Assembly (NCBI RefSeq): GCF_017868775.1
Contig: NZ_CP053381.1
Location: 2,418,001 to 2,482,000 of the forward strand
Reading direction: 5' to 3'
Origin: Billgrantia sulfidoxydans
Lineage (GTDB): Bacteria > Pseudomonadota > Gammaproteobacteria > Pseudomonadales > Halomonadaceae
DNA length: 64,000 bases
Below are positions 37,106 through 47,994 of the stretch, one piece after another. The notes below the pieces were generated by a model. The model made no database searches, was not told where the DNA came from, and saw nothing but the letters and a program-made list of their open reading frames with translations. Numbering within the stretch: position 1 is the stretch's first letter; each line of letters starts with the position of its first letter. A program made the translations under genes and the position numbers.

Positions 37106-38533
37106 TCAGTAAGCATTAGGGTTGGCGAATCCCTTGGCAATGGTCATCGCGATGATTCGCAAGTCCAGCCAAACCGACCAATTGTTGATGTACCAGAGAT
37201 CGTGCTCGACACGTCTTTCCATCTTATCCAAGGTATCTGTTTCCCCTCTAAATCCGTTAACTTGCGCCCAACCAGTCATTCCAGGCTTTACCTTATGGCG
37301 CTTCATGTAAGACTCAACTAGCTCTTTGTATTTTTCATTATGTGCCAACGCGTGAGGCCGAGGCCCGACGATCGACATACGTCCTTGAAGAACGTTGTAG
37401 AACTGCGGTAATTCATCAAGAGAAGTACGGCGCAGGAAAGCACCAAATCTCGTCACCCTAGGATCACCGCGACGCGCCTGAGTCACCTGGCCATTCGACT
37501 CCTCGTGAACCTCCATTGAACGAAACTTGTAGACCTTGAAATGCTTACCGTTAATGCCCATACGATACTGCTTGAACAATACCGGCCCTGATGATTGGCA
37601 TTTAAGTATTATGGCGATCACCAGGCAGACCGGCAGCGATATCAACAGGAAGAGCGACCCCAGCACGATATCCTCGACTCGTTTGACGAAACGCGCCGTC
37701 TCCACCATAGGTGTCACGCTCAGATCAATGGCGAAACGCCCCGCTACCTCGCTAATCTGGTGATTGAGAAGCTGAAGCTCGCCGAACTCGGGAATGAACC
37801 GCACCTCTACCGTCTGGTGACGCAGGGCATGCATGATCTCGCGTACAGTACTGCCCATCTCCAGCGGTAGGCAGATCCAAACCTCCCTAGCCTGAGATGC
37901 CTCGACCCGCTGCGCGAGACATTCCAGGAAGGCTTGGTCGGGTTTGTCCCTTAACCGTTGTATGCCGGCAATGGCGAAGCCTTCACCGGGCGATTTACGC
38001 ATACTTCTCCCCACATTGAGCAGGTTTTCAACCGGGCCGATCAGAAAGACCCCACGCAGATTCTTGCCCTTGGCACGGGCGTACTTCAAGGCCAGCATCA
38101 CTGCGACTCGAAAGCCCCCAGCCAGCACTAGCGAAAAAACCATCGTCATGCCTAGCCAGAGACGCGAGTAACGAACGGAAGCTTCGGCCAGATAGATGAT
38201 CGAGGTCGCCATAAGAGTGACCACCAACCAGACCCCCACCAAATGAAAAAGTATGGTGGCTAGGCGGGTCGTGCGCCAACGTACATAAGCGTCATCAATA
38301 AAATTGGCCATGACCACGAAAATTGCAATCAGGAACATCCCGATTACGAAGCGCTCATGTACGTCAAAAGTACCGAAGCGAAGGTAATGGGCCAGTACCC
38401 CACTCACGATAACCGAAAGTATATCCACCAGCGGTACGAAAACCTGCGCGGGATAGCGTTCAGTTATCGGACTTCTATTTCTTGCCTGCCCCATGAAGGC
38501 AACCACTCCATCAGCATTAACAGGTGAAATCAC
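37106..38533 (-). CDS. Undecaprenyl-phosphate sugar phosphotransferase (WbaP/WcaJ family)
   Basis: Initiating enzyme of 475 residues that transfers a sugar-1-phosphate to undecaprenyl phosphate. Four N-terminal helices (about residues 30-155) are followed by a Rossmann-like cytosolic part (GVFLIGPVENLLNVGRSM) and a C-terminal catalytic domain from about residue 290: one helix, FKVYKFRSME, RRTSLDELPQFYNVLQGRMS, IVGPRPHA and KPGMTGWAQVNGFRGET. GTG 38533 follows the upstream stop directly; ATG 38494 is the alternative. The sugar may be glucose or galactose. Confidence 0.9.
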   Translation of the reverse strand: MISPVNADGVVAFMGQARNRSPITERYPAQVFVPLVDILSVIVSGVLAHYLRFGTFDVHERFVIGMFLIAIFVVMANFIDDAYVRWRTTRLATILFHLVGVWLVVTLMATSIIYLAEASVRYSRLWLGMTMVFSLVLAGGFRVAVMLALKYARAKGKNLRGVFLIGPVENLLNVGRSMRKSPGEGFAIAGIQRLRDKPDQAFLECLAQRVEASQAREVWICLPLEMGSTVREIMHALRHQTVEVRFIPEFGELQLLNHQISEVAGRFAIDLSVTPMVETARFVKRVEDIVLGSLFLLISLPVCLVIAIILKCQSSGPVLFKQYRMGINGKHFKVYKFRSMEVHEESNGQVTQARRGDPRVTRFGAFLRRTSLDELPQFYNVLQGRMSIVGPRPHALAHNEKYKELVESYMKRHKVKPGMTGWAQVNGFRGETDTLDKMERRVEHDLWYINNWSVWLDLRIIAMTIAKGFANPNAY

Positions 38534-39727
38534 TCATCCAACACACGTGACCCGGCTCACATCATCCAATACGCTCCTCACCAAATGCTGAAACCGCTTG
38601 GCTACCACTGTCTCGGAAAACTCCTTGAGAAAGCGTTCACGGGCGGCATCGCCCAGTAAACGACGGTACTCGGGGTCTGAATCGAGCTTTTGAATGGCGG
38701 CGACCAGCGCCTCCACATCATGCGGAACCACGGTTATGGCACACTCCTTGTCGGGAGCCACCCAGTTAACACCGCTATTCAACCAGCAGTTGATGATCGG
38801 CTTGGCACAGGCCATGGCCTCCAGCTGGGCGATGCCGAAGGCTTCGGAAGGATACACCGAGGGGAAGAGTACCGCGGCCGAACGGGCGATCAATTGGTAC
38901 TTGCGGCGCTCACTGACGAACTCGGGAATCACCGTCACCTGCTGCGGAAACTCCATGGCCAGCCGGTCGAAGGCCCCCTGTTCCGGGCCACGGCCGAACA
39001 CCACGAAGCGAATCCCCGGGGCTTCCACCGCCAGCCGTCGCATAGCCGCCGCCATGGGGCGCGTTCCCTTGTATTCCACCAAGCGCCCGAAGAAGACGAA
39101 GTAGCCGGGTGCCGGCAGCTCCTGTTCCGCCTCGCGGGCAGTCGCCGTCGGGGCCAGTGCCGCCTCGACGAACCCGCCCTCCAAGGCATAGGGCAGAATG
39201 GCGATATCGCGCTCGATGGCCGAGAGCATCTCGGAGTGTTCACGCAGCTTGGGGCTGCCGGTGATCACCTGATCGGCACGTGTCAGCAGATAACGATCGA
39301 AGGGATAGGTCAAACGCTTCAGCCACTTCTGCCGATGCACATCCATGTGGTAGCTCACCAGCCATTGGCAATTACGCATGCGACCGAACAACCAATAACC
39401 CATACTGGCCCAGGGAAACTGCAGGTTCACATGGACCAGATCGGCGGCGCGCGTTTCCCGCCAGTAATGCCAGAAGAAGGCCGGTGACAAGGGGACCGAC
39501 TTCAAGTGGCCCCACGAGCCACAGCGAATGACCCGTACCCCATCGACGTATTCACGGCGCGTCGCGCTACTCGAAGTCGCACAACACAGCACAGTCACTT
39601 CATGGCCCATGGCCTGATACCACTGCACGTACTGCTTGACGGCGGTTTCGATACCGCCTGTGTCGGGTGCATAGTGCTTGTAGACCAGCAACACCTTCTT
39701 GACCGAGCTTGTCGCGCTAGCCGTCAT
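38534..39727 (-). CDS. Glycosyltransferase family 4 (O-antigen, rhamnosyl/mannosyl type)
   Basis: A 397-residue GT-B enzyme. It has VLLVYKHYAPDTGGIETAVK at the N-terminus, YFVFFGRLVEYKGTRPMAAA in the donor half, and the E-x7-E motif in PSVYPSEAFGIAQLEAMACA. It lies between another GT4 gene (12 nt) and the Wba gene (abutting). With rmd and gmd next door, transfer of D-rhamnose or D-mannose is likely; it may correspond to WbpZ of the Pseudomonas aeruginosa common antigen, judged only by context and general resemblance. Confidence 0.87.
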   Translation of the reverse strand: MTASATSSVKKVLLVYKHYAPDTGGIETAVKQYVQWYQAMGHEVTVLCCATSSSATRREYVDGVRVIRCGSWGHLKSVPLSPAFFWHYWRETRAADLVHVNLQFPWASMGYWLFGRMRNCQWLVSYHMDVHRQKWLKRLTYPFDRYLLTRADQVITGSPKLREHSEMLSAIERDIAILPYALEGGFVEAALAPTATAREAEQELPAPGYFVFFGRLVEYKGTRPMAAAMRRLAVEAPGIRFVVFGRGPEQGAFDRLAMEFPQQVTVIPEFVSERRKYQLIARSAAVLFPSVYPSEAFGIAQLEAMACAKPIINCWLNSGVNWVAPDKECAITVVPHDVEALVAAIQKLDSDPEYRRLLGDAARERFLKEFSETVVAKRFQHLVRSVLDDVSRVTCVG

Positions 39728-39739
39728 GACACCCCTTGC

Positions 39740-40933
39740 TCATGCCCCGTCCACCATGCGATATACCTCCAGCGTCTGTGCGGCGCAGCGTTGCCAGGAA
39801 AATTCTCCCGCTCGCTGCAACCCAAGGGCACGGAGTTTATCACGTGAGTTGTCGTCGCGGAGCAGCGACATTAGCCCATGCTCGATTGCCTCGATCTCGT
39901 GCGGCGATACCGTCATGGCCGCCCCGGAGGCGATTTCCCCCAGGGAGGTATTGTCGGAGGTGAGCACCGGGGTGCCACTGGCCATGGCCTCGAGCACCGG
40001 TAAACCGAATCCTTCATAGAGCGATGGATAGGCAAACACGGCAGCGGAGGCCATCAATGCCTGCACCTCGGGCCGTTGGAGGTAGCCTGTAACGATCACC
40101 CGATGCGGCGGTTTCACCTCGGCGATCAGACGCTTCAGCCCCGCTCCCTTCCAGCCACCGCCCCCGGCCAGTACCAGGGGATACTCGCGGGCAAGCTCGG
40201 CAGGTAGGGCCTGGTAGGCCCGCAGCAACCCCTCGAAGTTCTTGCGTGGCTCCAGGGTCGCCACCGCCAGCACGAAGCCCCGCCAACGCAACCCCAGCCG
40301 CTGCCGACATGGCTGGGTGGAGGCCTCATCGCGTGGATGAAAGCCCGCTTCACAGCCTAGGTGCGTCACATGGATGCGCGATGGGTCCGTCTCCAACCCC
40401 AGCTCGAGCAGCTCGCGCTTGGTCGACTCACTTACCGCGATAATAGCCGACGCCTGCTGGACTGCTTTTGGAAGGTGCCGATTGAGGTACGCCACCCGCG
40501 ACGGCGGATGGGCTTCCGGAAACCGGCTATGCGACAGGTCATGTACGGTAATCACCTTTTTCCCGCGAAACGGATAGCCGACGAAGTTGGGCTCGTGATA
40601 GATCGTGCGGCTATCCAGGCTCCCCAGCAATTGCCCGCACTTGCGGCTTCGCCACCACTTGGCGGCATAGTAGGCCGCCGGCACATCGCGGGCGGCCACC
40701 CGCAGGCGGTGCCATCCACTAGACGAAGTGCCTTGGCGTGCCTGAGCCGTTACCGGCTGGCTGAGTTGTGTCAGCGATTGTTCGATCTGCTCGCGGGACC
40801 AAAGCCCTTGATAGGAAATACCACTCAGCTCGATATCGGGATAATCTCGAAACGCTTCCAGCAGGCTCAGTGTGTAGTAGCCGATGCCTGTCAAGGGTGG
40901 AGTCAGTGCATCAAGGCCTATCGTCAACTTCAA
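39740..40933 (-). CDS. Glycosyltransferase family 4 (O-antigen, rhamnosyl/mannosyl type)
   Basis: A 397-residue GT-B enzyme. N-terminus KLTIGLDALTPPLTGIGYYT with the Gly-Ile-Gly acceptor loop; donor half with FVLAVATLEPRKNFEGLLRA, VIVTGYLQRPEV and the E-x7-E motif in PSLYEGFGLPVLEAMASGTP plus TSLGEIASGAA. ATG 40933 overlaps the rmd stop as ATGA. Context suggests a GDP-D-rhamnose or GDP-mannose donor, comparable to WbpY. Confidence 0.88.
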   Translation of the reverse strand: MKLTIGLDALTPPLTGIGYYTLSLLEAFRDYPDIELSGISYQGLWSREQIEQSLTQLSQPVTAQARQGTSSSGWHRLRVAARDVPAAYYAAKWWRSRKCGQLLGSLDSRTIYHEPNFVGYPFRGKKVITVHDLSHSRFPEAHPPSRVAYLNRHLPKAVQQASAIIAVSESTKRELLELGLETDPSRIHVTHLGCEAGFHPRDEASTQPCRQRLGLRWRGFVLAVATLEPRKNFEGLLRAYQALPAELAREYPLVLAGGGGWKGAGLKRLIAEVKPPHRVIVTGYLQRPEVQALMASAAVFAYPSLYEGFGLPVLEAMASGTPVLTSDNTSLGEIASGAAMTVSPHEIEAIEHGLMSLLRDDNSRDKLRALGLQRAGEFSWQRCAAQTLEVYRMVDGA

Positions 40934-41829
40934 GCCAACATTCCTTGTTCATGTGCCAGCATATCCTCCAACGTATCGCGCAGGGCGTAGCACGGCTTCC
41001 ATCCGGTGAGTGAATGCAAGCGGGTGCTATCGCCACGCAATCGCGGAATCTCGTTGGCCCGGACGAAATCGGGGTTCACCCTGACCTCGATCTCATAGCC
41101 CGCCAGTTCGTTCATGGTCTCGATCAACGTGCGCAGCGCCGTGGCCTTGTTGGAGGCGATATTCACTCGTAGCCCTCGGGCATCGCTGCCCAGCAACGCC
41201 AGATAGGCGCCGACCAGGTCCCGCACATCGGTGAAGTCGCGGCTGACATCGATATTGCCCAACTCGATGACGCGTTCGCCCCGCGCGAAGTGCTTGACGA
41301 TCTTGGGGATCAGGAAGCGGTCGTCCTGCCCTGGGCCGGTATAGTTGAACGGGCGGGTGATCACGATCGGCAGACGCTCGAAATAGTTGGCCACCATGTG
41401 TTCCATCGCCAGCTTGCTGCAGGCGTAATGGTTGACCGGCGCCGGACACACCGTCTCATCGATGACCTCGAGCCCCGGTGTGCCATATACATTGGCGCTG
41501 CTGGCCACCAGAATCCGTGAGGGCGGTGTGTCAATCTCCGCGAGCGCTTCCAACAAGTTCAGTGTGCCGAACACATTGATGCGATAGAACGCTTCCTGAT
41601 CGGCGTGGCCCACATACGACAGTGCGGCCAGGTGTACCACCCAATCGGGCTTCGCATGCGAAACGGCGGCCTGAACGGCCGCCGCATCGGTGAGATCGCA
41701 TGCCAGACTGTCGTCGGCCCCGGTGGGGTCCGTCCCCCACCCGACCACTCGAAAGCCCTTTTCCTGTAGCGCCTTGACCATGTAGCGCCCGGTAAAGCCG
41801 GACGCCCCTGTTACCAGGGCAGTTGGCAT
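40930..41829 (-). CDS. rmd: GDP-6-deoxy-D-mannose reductase (GDP-D-rhamnose synthesis)
   Basis: Extended SDR enzyme of 299 residues that reduces the 4-keto intermediate made by Gmd to GDP-D-rhamnose. The NAD(P)-binding motif TGASGFTGRYM is at residues 7-17, the catalytic Tyr and Lys are in NHYACSKLAMEHM near residue 133, and RPFNYTGPGQDDRFLIPKIV is typical of the subfamily. It lies 25 nt after gmd. The length and gmd partner favour Rmd over GDP-L-fucose synthase, which is longer and also epimerises. Confidence 0.83.
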   Translation of the reverse strand: MPTALVTGASGFTGRYMVKALQEKGFRVVGWGTDPTGADDSLACDLTDAAAVQAAVSHAKPDWVVHLAALSYVGHADQEAFYRINVFGTLNLLEALAEIDTPPSRILVASSANVYGTPGLEVIDETVCPAPVNHYACSKLAMEHMVANYFERLPIVITRPFNYTGPGQDDRFLIPKIVKHFARGERVIELGNIDVSRDFTDVRDLVGAYLALLGSDARGLRVNIASNKATALRTLIETMNELAGYEIEVRVNPDFVRANEIPRLRGDSTRLHSLTGWKPCYALRDTLEDMLAHEQGMLA

Positions 41830-41854
41830 ACAGCCTCCTGAAGAAACGTGTGGC

Positions 41855-42958
<1,104 letters not shown>

Positions 42959-44173
42959 TCACAACGCTTCTTTCAATGCTGCAGCTTTGTCCGTCTTCTC
43001 CCACGGGAAGGCGGTAAAGGTCTCGGTATGCTCCTGGCCGCTGATATCGGTCCAGTTGTAGCTGGCCTCGAAGGGCTCACGGCCAAAGTGACCATAGGCC
43101 GCGGTGAGCCGATACATCGGGTGAAGCAGGTCGAGCATGCGGGTAATAGCGAAGGGACGCAGGTCGAAGTGCTCGCGCACAAGCTCGATGATACGCGCCT
43201 CGTCCACCTTGCCGGTGCCAAAGGTGTTGATCGACACCGAGGTGGGCTCGGCCACACCGATGGCATAGGAGACCTGTATCTCACACTTGTCGGCGAGCCC
43301 TGCGGCGACCACGTTCTTGGCCACGTAGCGCCCGGCGTAGGCGGCACTGCGGTCGACCTTGGAGGGGTCCTTGCCGGAGAAGGCGCCGCCACCGTGGCGT
43401 GCCATGCCGCCGTAGGTGTCGACGATGATCTTGCGCCCGGTGAGGCCGCAGTCGCCCACCGGGCCGCCGATGACGAACTTACCGGTGGGGTTAATGTGAA
43501 ACTTGGTCTGTTCGGTGAGCCACTCGGCGGGGATCACCTCCTCGATGATCTCGCGCTTGACCATCCGCCGCAGCTCCTCCTGGTCGATCTCCGGCGCATG
43601 CTGGGTCGACAGCACCACCGCCTCGACGCCGCAGGGCATGCCCGCCTCGTCGTAGCGGAAGGTGATCTGGCTCTTGGCGTCCGGGCGGAGCCACGGCAGC
43701 AGGCCGTGCTTGCGCAGCTCGGCCTGGCGCTCCACCAGGCGGTGGGCATAATGGATCGGCGCAGGCATGAACGACTCCGTCTCGTTCGTGGCGTAGCCGA
43801 ACATCAGGCCCTGGTCACCCGCGCCCTGATCCTCCGGCTTGCTGCGATCCACCCCTTGGGCGATGTCCACGCTCTGCTTGCCGATCAAGTTGAGTACGCC
43901 GCAGGTCTCGCCGTCGAAACCGACCTCCGAGGAGGTGTAGCCGATGTCGATGATCACCCGACGCACCAGCTCTTCCAGGTCGATCCAGGCAGAGGTGCTG
44001 ATTTCCCCGGCGACAATCGCCACGCCAGTCTTGACCAGCGTCTCGCAGGCCACACGAGCATGCTTGTCGCGGGCGATAATGGCGTCCAGCACCGCATCGG
44101 AAATCTGGTCGGCGATCTTGTCCGGATGCCCTTCGGACACGGATTCGGAAGTGAACAGGGAGTATTCGCTCAT
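42959..44173 (-). CDS. metK: S-adenosylmethionine synthase
   Basis: Makes S-adenosylmethionine from methionine and ATP. The 404-residue protein shows [20 protein letters not shown] at the start, [19 protein letters not shown] and the glycine-rich [20 protein letters not shown], all active-site landmarks of MetK. ATG 44173 (MSEYSLFTS) has AGAGGA 6 nt upstream. It is a housekeeping gene of normal composition standing between gmd and the AT-rich O-antigen block, in the same direction as both. No SAM riboswitch is seen before it. The supplied SAM could serve the two nearby methyltransferases, but essential function is enough to explain it. Confidence 0.97.
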   Translation of the reverse strand: MSEYSLFTSESVSEGHPDKIADQISDAVLDAIIARDKHARVACETLVKTGVAIVAGEISTSAWIDLEELVRRVIIDIGYTSSEVGFDGETCGVLNLIGKQSVDIAQGVDRSKPEDQGAGDQGLMFGYATNETESFMPAPIHYAHRLVERQAELRKHGLLPWLRPDAKSQITFRYDEAGMPCGVEAVVLSTQHAPEIDQEELRRMVKREIIEEVIPAEWLTEQTKFHINPTGKFVIGGPVGDCGLTGRKIIVDTYGGMARHGGGAFSGKDPSKVDRSAAYAGRYVAKNVVAAGLADKCEIQVSYAIGVAEPTSVSINTFGTGKVDEARIIELVREHFDLRPFAITRMLDLLHPMYRLTAAYGHFGREPFEASYNWTDISGQEHTETFTAFPWEKTDKAAALKEAL

Positions 44174-44238
44174 TAACATCCTCTTTTTACTATATGTTCT
44201 AATGATTAAAGCATCGAAATAATTTTGACGCCGAAGGC

Positions 44239-46497
44239 TCAATAGACTTTATTTATTTCATTCTCGTCGTTATCAACTGGGATGAGATGATAACCTTTAA
44301 GGGTAATCTGGTCCTCTTCACCAACAAAAACCCTCACCTCCAGATCTTGAACTTGCGTGCTAAGCTCAACATAGCCTTCAGCGATAATTCCGGAACCATT
44401 ATCCCTTCCTGAAATATGGAATTTTGCGTACTCAACTTTTCCTTTACCGCTGACCACATCAACCCATGCTGCGTTATTCACTCTAACCTCTCCACGGAGC
44501 ACAAGGTGGTATTTTCCAGGCTCAAAAGAAACATAAGGGCCAAAGTGGAGAAATCCCTCGTCTCCATCAGACACTATATTTCCATCACTCACCATCCCAA
44601 CTTGCCTAGGTGTTGATGATGAAAAGTGAGGCTGACGCAAACAAACAGGTTCAGAGCATATGCTTCTTGCCACTATAGATTCCAACCGCCCACTCTTCAA
44701 AAGTGGAAGATATTCAGTTTTTAAACGGATGACAGCATAATATTCTTCCCTTTCAATTTCCACAAAGCCAGAATTCTCAAGTTCAGAAGCCACAGGAGAA
44801 AGCTGTTCACGATATTCAACAGGATAAGGCCAACGGTGGGCCGCCCATAACATATCAATGTAAGGCAGCACAACCACATCTGCCTCATTTCTAGCGAGCA
44901 GAAGCAAGACGTCTTCAACGAAGTTATCGTGAACTTGTCCCATAGGGAACCGCAGAAGAGTACGCGGCCAGCGCTGCCTTGCATGCGAAAGATTCTTATC
45001 ACCACCAATATTATAAGATATTATGTCTAAACGTGAAGCAATGTAGTTAACAAGGAAGTCGTTTCGCCATGGCAAAAACACCACACGATCACCAGAATCA
45101 AGATCGTCCGCCATAACATCTACGAGTTGAGAGTCAATCTCCAAAAACATGGATCTGTTACGTACGTCTCTGACATGCTTATTAAACAAATCAGGGAGAT
45201 TAAACACAATCACAACCCCAAGAAAACAAATGCTTATTATAACCAAATTTTTTTTCTGGCTCCGAGAAACCCCAAGCATAATCAAACCCCATGCACCAAA
45301 TGCCCCTAAGCCCCCCCAGCGATAACTTGCCCTCATATTTCTAAAACCAGGAAGATTCTTTGAAAGAAGCTCTGAGCCTGTTGGCACAATAGCATACTCT
45401 TCATCCATCGTTGGTCCCAAACTGTAGTCTACAGGCTTTACAGAATTGAACTTTATTGATGGCCCCAAAGCCATGTAAAAGCCAAAAATAAAAATTAATA
45501 TTAGCGGGCATTTAGCAAAATGTTTCTTAACGAATATAGCAGAGAAAATAGCACCAACTAGGACCGGCAAAGCGAAAGAGGTAGTCCATACCGATGCGTC
45601 ACCAAAAAAAATATCCCCTGATCTTGGCTCACTCCACCCCAAAAAATCCGGTAGCCAATGGACACCCGCAGATGGGAACAAAAGGAACGTGACATCAACG
45701 CCCCAGCCACGAAAAAAATCAAGCGGAGCAGGATGAAATTGCGCCTTACCAATATATAAAGCATAACAGGCATATGCGATACCAAAACTAATTAAATGAA
45801 TACATAGCCGACCCAAAATTCGCTGACGTGAGCTTGACTCGCTAATAAACACCCAGCCACCAATCAAGCTGGCACCACTCGCAAACATCATAAAACTGTA
45901 TCCATCCATAAATATGGATAGTAGGCATACGGAAACGTAAGGGAAAAATATTTTGAATAATAACTGAAAATAAGTAGCATCAGACATAAGATCAATTCTA
46001 AACAGGGTAAAGGCAGCTAGAAAATATAGCGGAAGCAACGCAATCCCTGTAGATACCATAGAATAGCCAGAATGGTTCCACACCATTGGCATGGTTCCCC
46101 AGGCCAATGCACCTAAAATGGCAAGCAAGCGAGGCACATCAAACATGCGCCCTATCTTGTAGGCCGAAAAAAAAGCAACTGTTAACCACAGCACGACCAT
46201 AGCCGAATAGGCATCTATCGCATTCATGCCCAATGTCATAAAAACTGCTATTGGCCATACCCCGGCCAATCCAAATGCAATAGCAGCAGGCTCAGGGGCG
46301 CCGAAGTTGTGTGCGTAAATAGTTAGAAGAGATTCGTTAAGAAAAGATTGTGAAAATCCCGCTGCCCAGACTGCTTGCCCCAAGGTAGGACTAGCAAAAA
46401 ATGGCAAAGCACCATTGACGTGAAAAACAAACACCAAAGCCACAAGAAACATACAACGTACCAATGCTTCCTGTGAGTATCTAGCTGATCGATTCAT
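44239..46497 (-). CDS. Large multi-pass membrane protein, possible GT-C-type glycosyltransferase
   Basis: A 752-residue protein with about a dozen helices in the first 450 residues, then a soluble periplasmic part. The N-terminal half has the layout of GT-C/YfhO-like proteins, with acidic residues in the first loops ([20 protein letters not shown]). The part after about residue 450 includes [14 protein letters not shown], and the last 130 residues look like a beta-sandwich ([20 protein letters not shown]). No named family is certain. It is AT-rich and overlaps the flippase-like gene by 17 nt. With the GT2 and flippase-like genes upstream it may add a side sugar from a polyprenyl-phosphate donor in the periplasm. 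Confidence 0.7.
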   Translation of the reverse strand: MNRSARYSQEALVRCMFLVALVFVFHVNGALPFFASPTLGQAVWAAGFSQSFLNESLLTIYAHNFGAPEPAAIAFGLAGVWPIAVFMTLGMNAIDAYSAMVVLWLTVAFFSAYKIGRMFDVPRLLAILGALAWGTMPMVWNHSGYSMVSTGIALLPLYFLAAFTLFRIDLMSDATYFQLLFKIFFPYVSVCLLSIFMDGYSFMMFASGASLIGGWVFISESSSRQRILGRLCIHLISFGIAYACYALYIGKAQFHPAPLDFFRGWGVDVTFLLFPSAGVHWLPDFLGWSEPRSGDIFFGDASVWTTSFALPVLVGAIFSAIFVKKHFAKCPLILIFIFGFYMALGPSIKFNSVKPVDYSLGPTMDEEYAIVPTGSELLSKNLPGFRNMRASYRWGGLGAFGAWGLIMLGVSRSQKKNLVIISICFLGVVIVFNLPDLFNKHVRDVRNRSMFLEIDSQLVDVMADDLDSGDRVVFLPWRNDFLVNYIASRLDIISYNIGGDKNLSHARQRWPRTLLRFPMGQVHDNFVEDVLLLLARNEADVVVLPYIDMLWAAHRWPYPVEYREQLSPVASELENSGFVEIEREEYYAVIRLKTEYLPLLKSGRLESIVARSICSEPVCLRQPHFSSSTPRQVGMVSDGNIVSDGDEGFLHFGPYVSFEPGKYHLVLRGEVRVNNAAWVDVVSGKGKVEYAKFHISGRDNGSGIIAEGYVELSTQVQDLEVRVFVGEEDQITLKGYHLIPVDNDENEINKVY

Positions 46498-47362
46498 TAT
46501 TTTTTCCCATACTTAACAACCAACTTGCCGAAAAATAAAACAAATCACCTGCTATAGTTACAACTCGCCCCAAAAGCACTGCTAGTAGCAAATCGGTAGG
46601 GGCTATAACACTACCCAAGAAAAAAAGAAGCACAACTTCTCTAACTCCGATACCAGCTGGCGCACCAGGCGTAACGAGTCCAGCAAGCCATGCGATTACA
46701 TAAGCGGCACACAATGCCGGAAAAGAGGGTAAAACAGTATAATCAGAAATGACAAGTGACAATACAAAAATAAAAATCACACCGGATATAGTTAGGAAAG
46801 CAACTTGCCAGACCAGAGCCATAGCTATATCACTAGAATACCATTGATATATCACAAAAATTAATGTGATGACTACCAGAGAAAACAATGCATAGGACAT
46901 CAGGTATGACAAGTCAGACCATACCAGGGGCACCACTAGTGACCCAAAAATGGCGCCAGCTATCACGATTAGCCCTAGTTCCCACAGCGCAGATTTAGCA
47001 AGAGCGCGAGCCGGAAAACCTGCAGCCATGCCCAAAGCCTGGCGTCCGGCTAGATGAAAGATATTGCCGGGTACGTATTTGGCTAATTGAGATAGCCCAT
47101 ATGTTTGAATTGCCCACTTCACACTTGACATTACTTTATTAAAAAAAAGTAAATGCCACCAAGCTCGGGCCAATAGAATGTTGGCGACACCGTAAAACAG
47201 TGAAAGTAAAACAACTATAAGCCAATCGGCAACATGAAATCGAGAGAAATCGATCTGATCAGAGTATGTGTCAAATTTCAGTAGGACAAAGACAACTCCC
47301 AGCAGACCAACCCCACCGCCAAATAAATGAAGCAAACGCTTCATTTGAAAACTTTTAACCAT
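46481..47362 (-). CDS. Flippase-like membrane protein (LPG synthase TM / UPF0104-type)
   Basis: A 293-residue protein with about eight helices. The family blocks are YGLSQLAKYVPGNIFHLAGR near residue 85 (the KYxPGxxxH motif) and LVTPGAPAGIGVREVVLLFF near residue 230 (the PGGxGxxE-like motif). Relatives include the membrane part of lysylphosphatidylglycerol synthase and AglD-type proteins thought to move lipid-linked sugars. It starts 4 nt after the methyltransferase stop. A role in flipping a polyprenyl-phosphate sugar made by the GT2 enzyme is inference. Confidence 0.78.
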   Translation of the reverse strand: MVKSFQMKRLLHLFGGGVGLLGVVFVLLKFDTYSDQIDFSRFHVADWLIVVLLSLFYGVANILLARAWWHLLFFNKVMSSVKWAIQTYGLSQLAKYVPGNIFHLAGRQALGMAAGFPARALAKSALWELGLIVIAGAIFGSLVVPLVWSDLSYLMSYALFSLVVITLIFVIYQWYSSDIAMALVWQVAFLTISGVIFIFVLSLVISDYTVLPSFPALCAAYVIAWLAGLVTPGAPAGIGVREVVLLFFLGSVIAPTDLLLAVLLGRVVTIAGDLFYFSASWLLSMGKNNESIS

Positions 47363-47366
47363 TTCT

Positions 47367-47936
47367 TCACCGCTTGATTCGGCAAAGCATCATAGTCCAT
47401 GGCAACGGTTTTTTTACCTCAACCACCTCAAAGTATCGACCGACAAAATCGATAATTCCCCTACTAGACCAATGCTGAATGTGGCCGGGCGTATTCCCCA
47501 GGCTACCGATATATTTTCCACGGGCAAGATTGAGTGCACGCCAAATTGGCTCACGAGGAACGCTAACTATTACATATTTATTAGCCACACGATGAAGGGC
47601 TTCAAGCCCTGATTTCGGATCTTCCAAGTGTTCTAGAACTTCGCAACACACAACAAGTTCAGCACTATCTTCATCATTATTAATTTCATAAATACTTCTT
47701 GTAGAAAACTTTTCTGTAGGCAGTCCGGCGCTCTTAGCATTTTCCTTAGCTAAACTAATAACTTTATCAGAAAAGTCACTACCACGCGCATCAATTCCCT
47801 GTTTATTCCAATCTATAACCCAGTAACCCTCACCACAACCCACCTCATGTATTGTTTTTGGCTCAACTTTCTCTACCAAGTCGGATAGGGAGGCAGAAAA
47901 CCCCTTCATAATTCGTCGCACAATGGGATTTTGCAT
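47367..47936 (-). CDS. Class I SAM-dependent methyltransferase
   Basis: A 189-residue methyltransferase. SAM-binding motif I is IHEVGCGEGYWVIDW near residue 38, followed by the acidic GIDARGSDFSDKVI, and motif IV-like SAELVVCCEVLEHLEDP. The C-terminus is short. ATG 47936 is used; a TTG at 47957 is in frame, and neither start has a clear ribosome binding site. The gene is AT-rich. It may methylate an O-antigen sugar or a lipid-linked precursor. Confidence 0.8.
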   Translation of the reverse strand: MQNPIVRRIMKGFSASLSDLVEKVEPKTIHEVGCGEGYWVIDWNKQGIDARGSDFSDKVISLAKENAKSAGLPTEKFSTRSIYEINNDEDSAELVVCCEVLEHLEDPKSGLEALHRVANKYVIVSVPREPIWRALNLARGKYIGSLGNTPGHIQHWSSRGIIDFVGRYFEVVEVKKPLPWTMMLCRIKR

Positions 47937-47994
47937 ATTTATCGTATGAATTACCAACGACTATGCCATCTTCTTTCAACCCCCTCAGAAATCT

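Noticed and set aside
44174..44238. Possible SAM riboswitch before metK
   Set aside because: The gap is only 65 nt and shows no conserved SAM-I or SAM-II core or stable stems.
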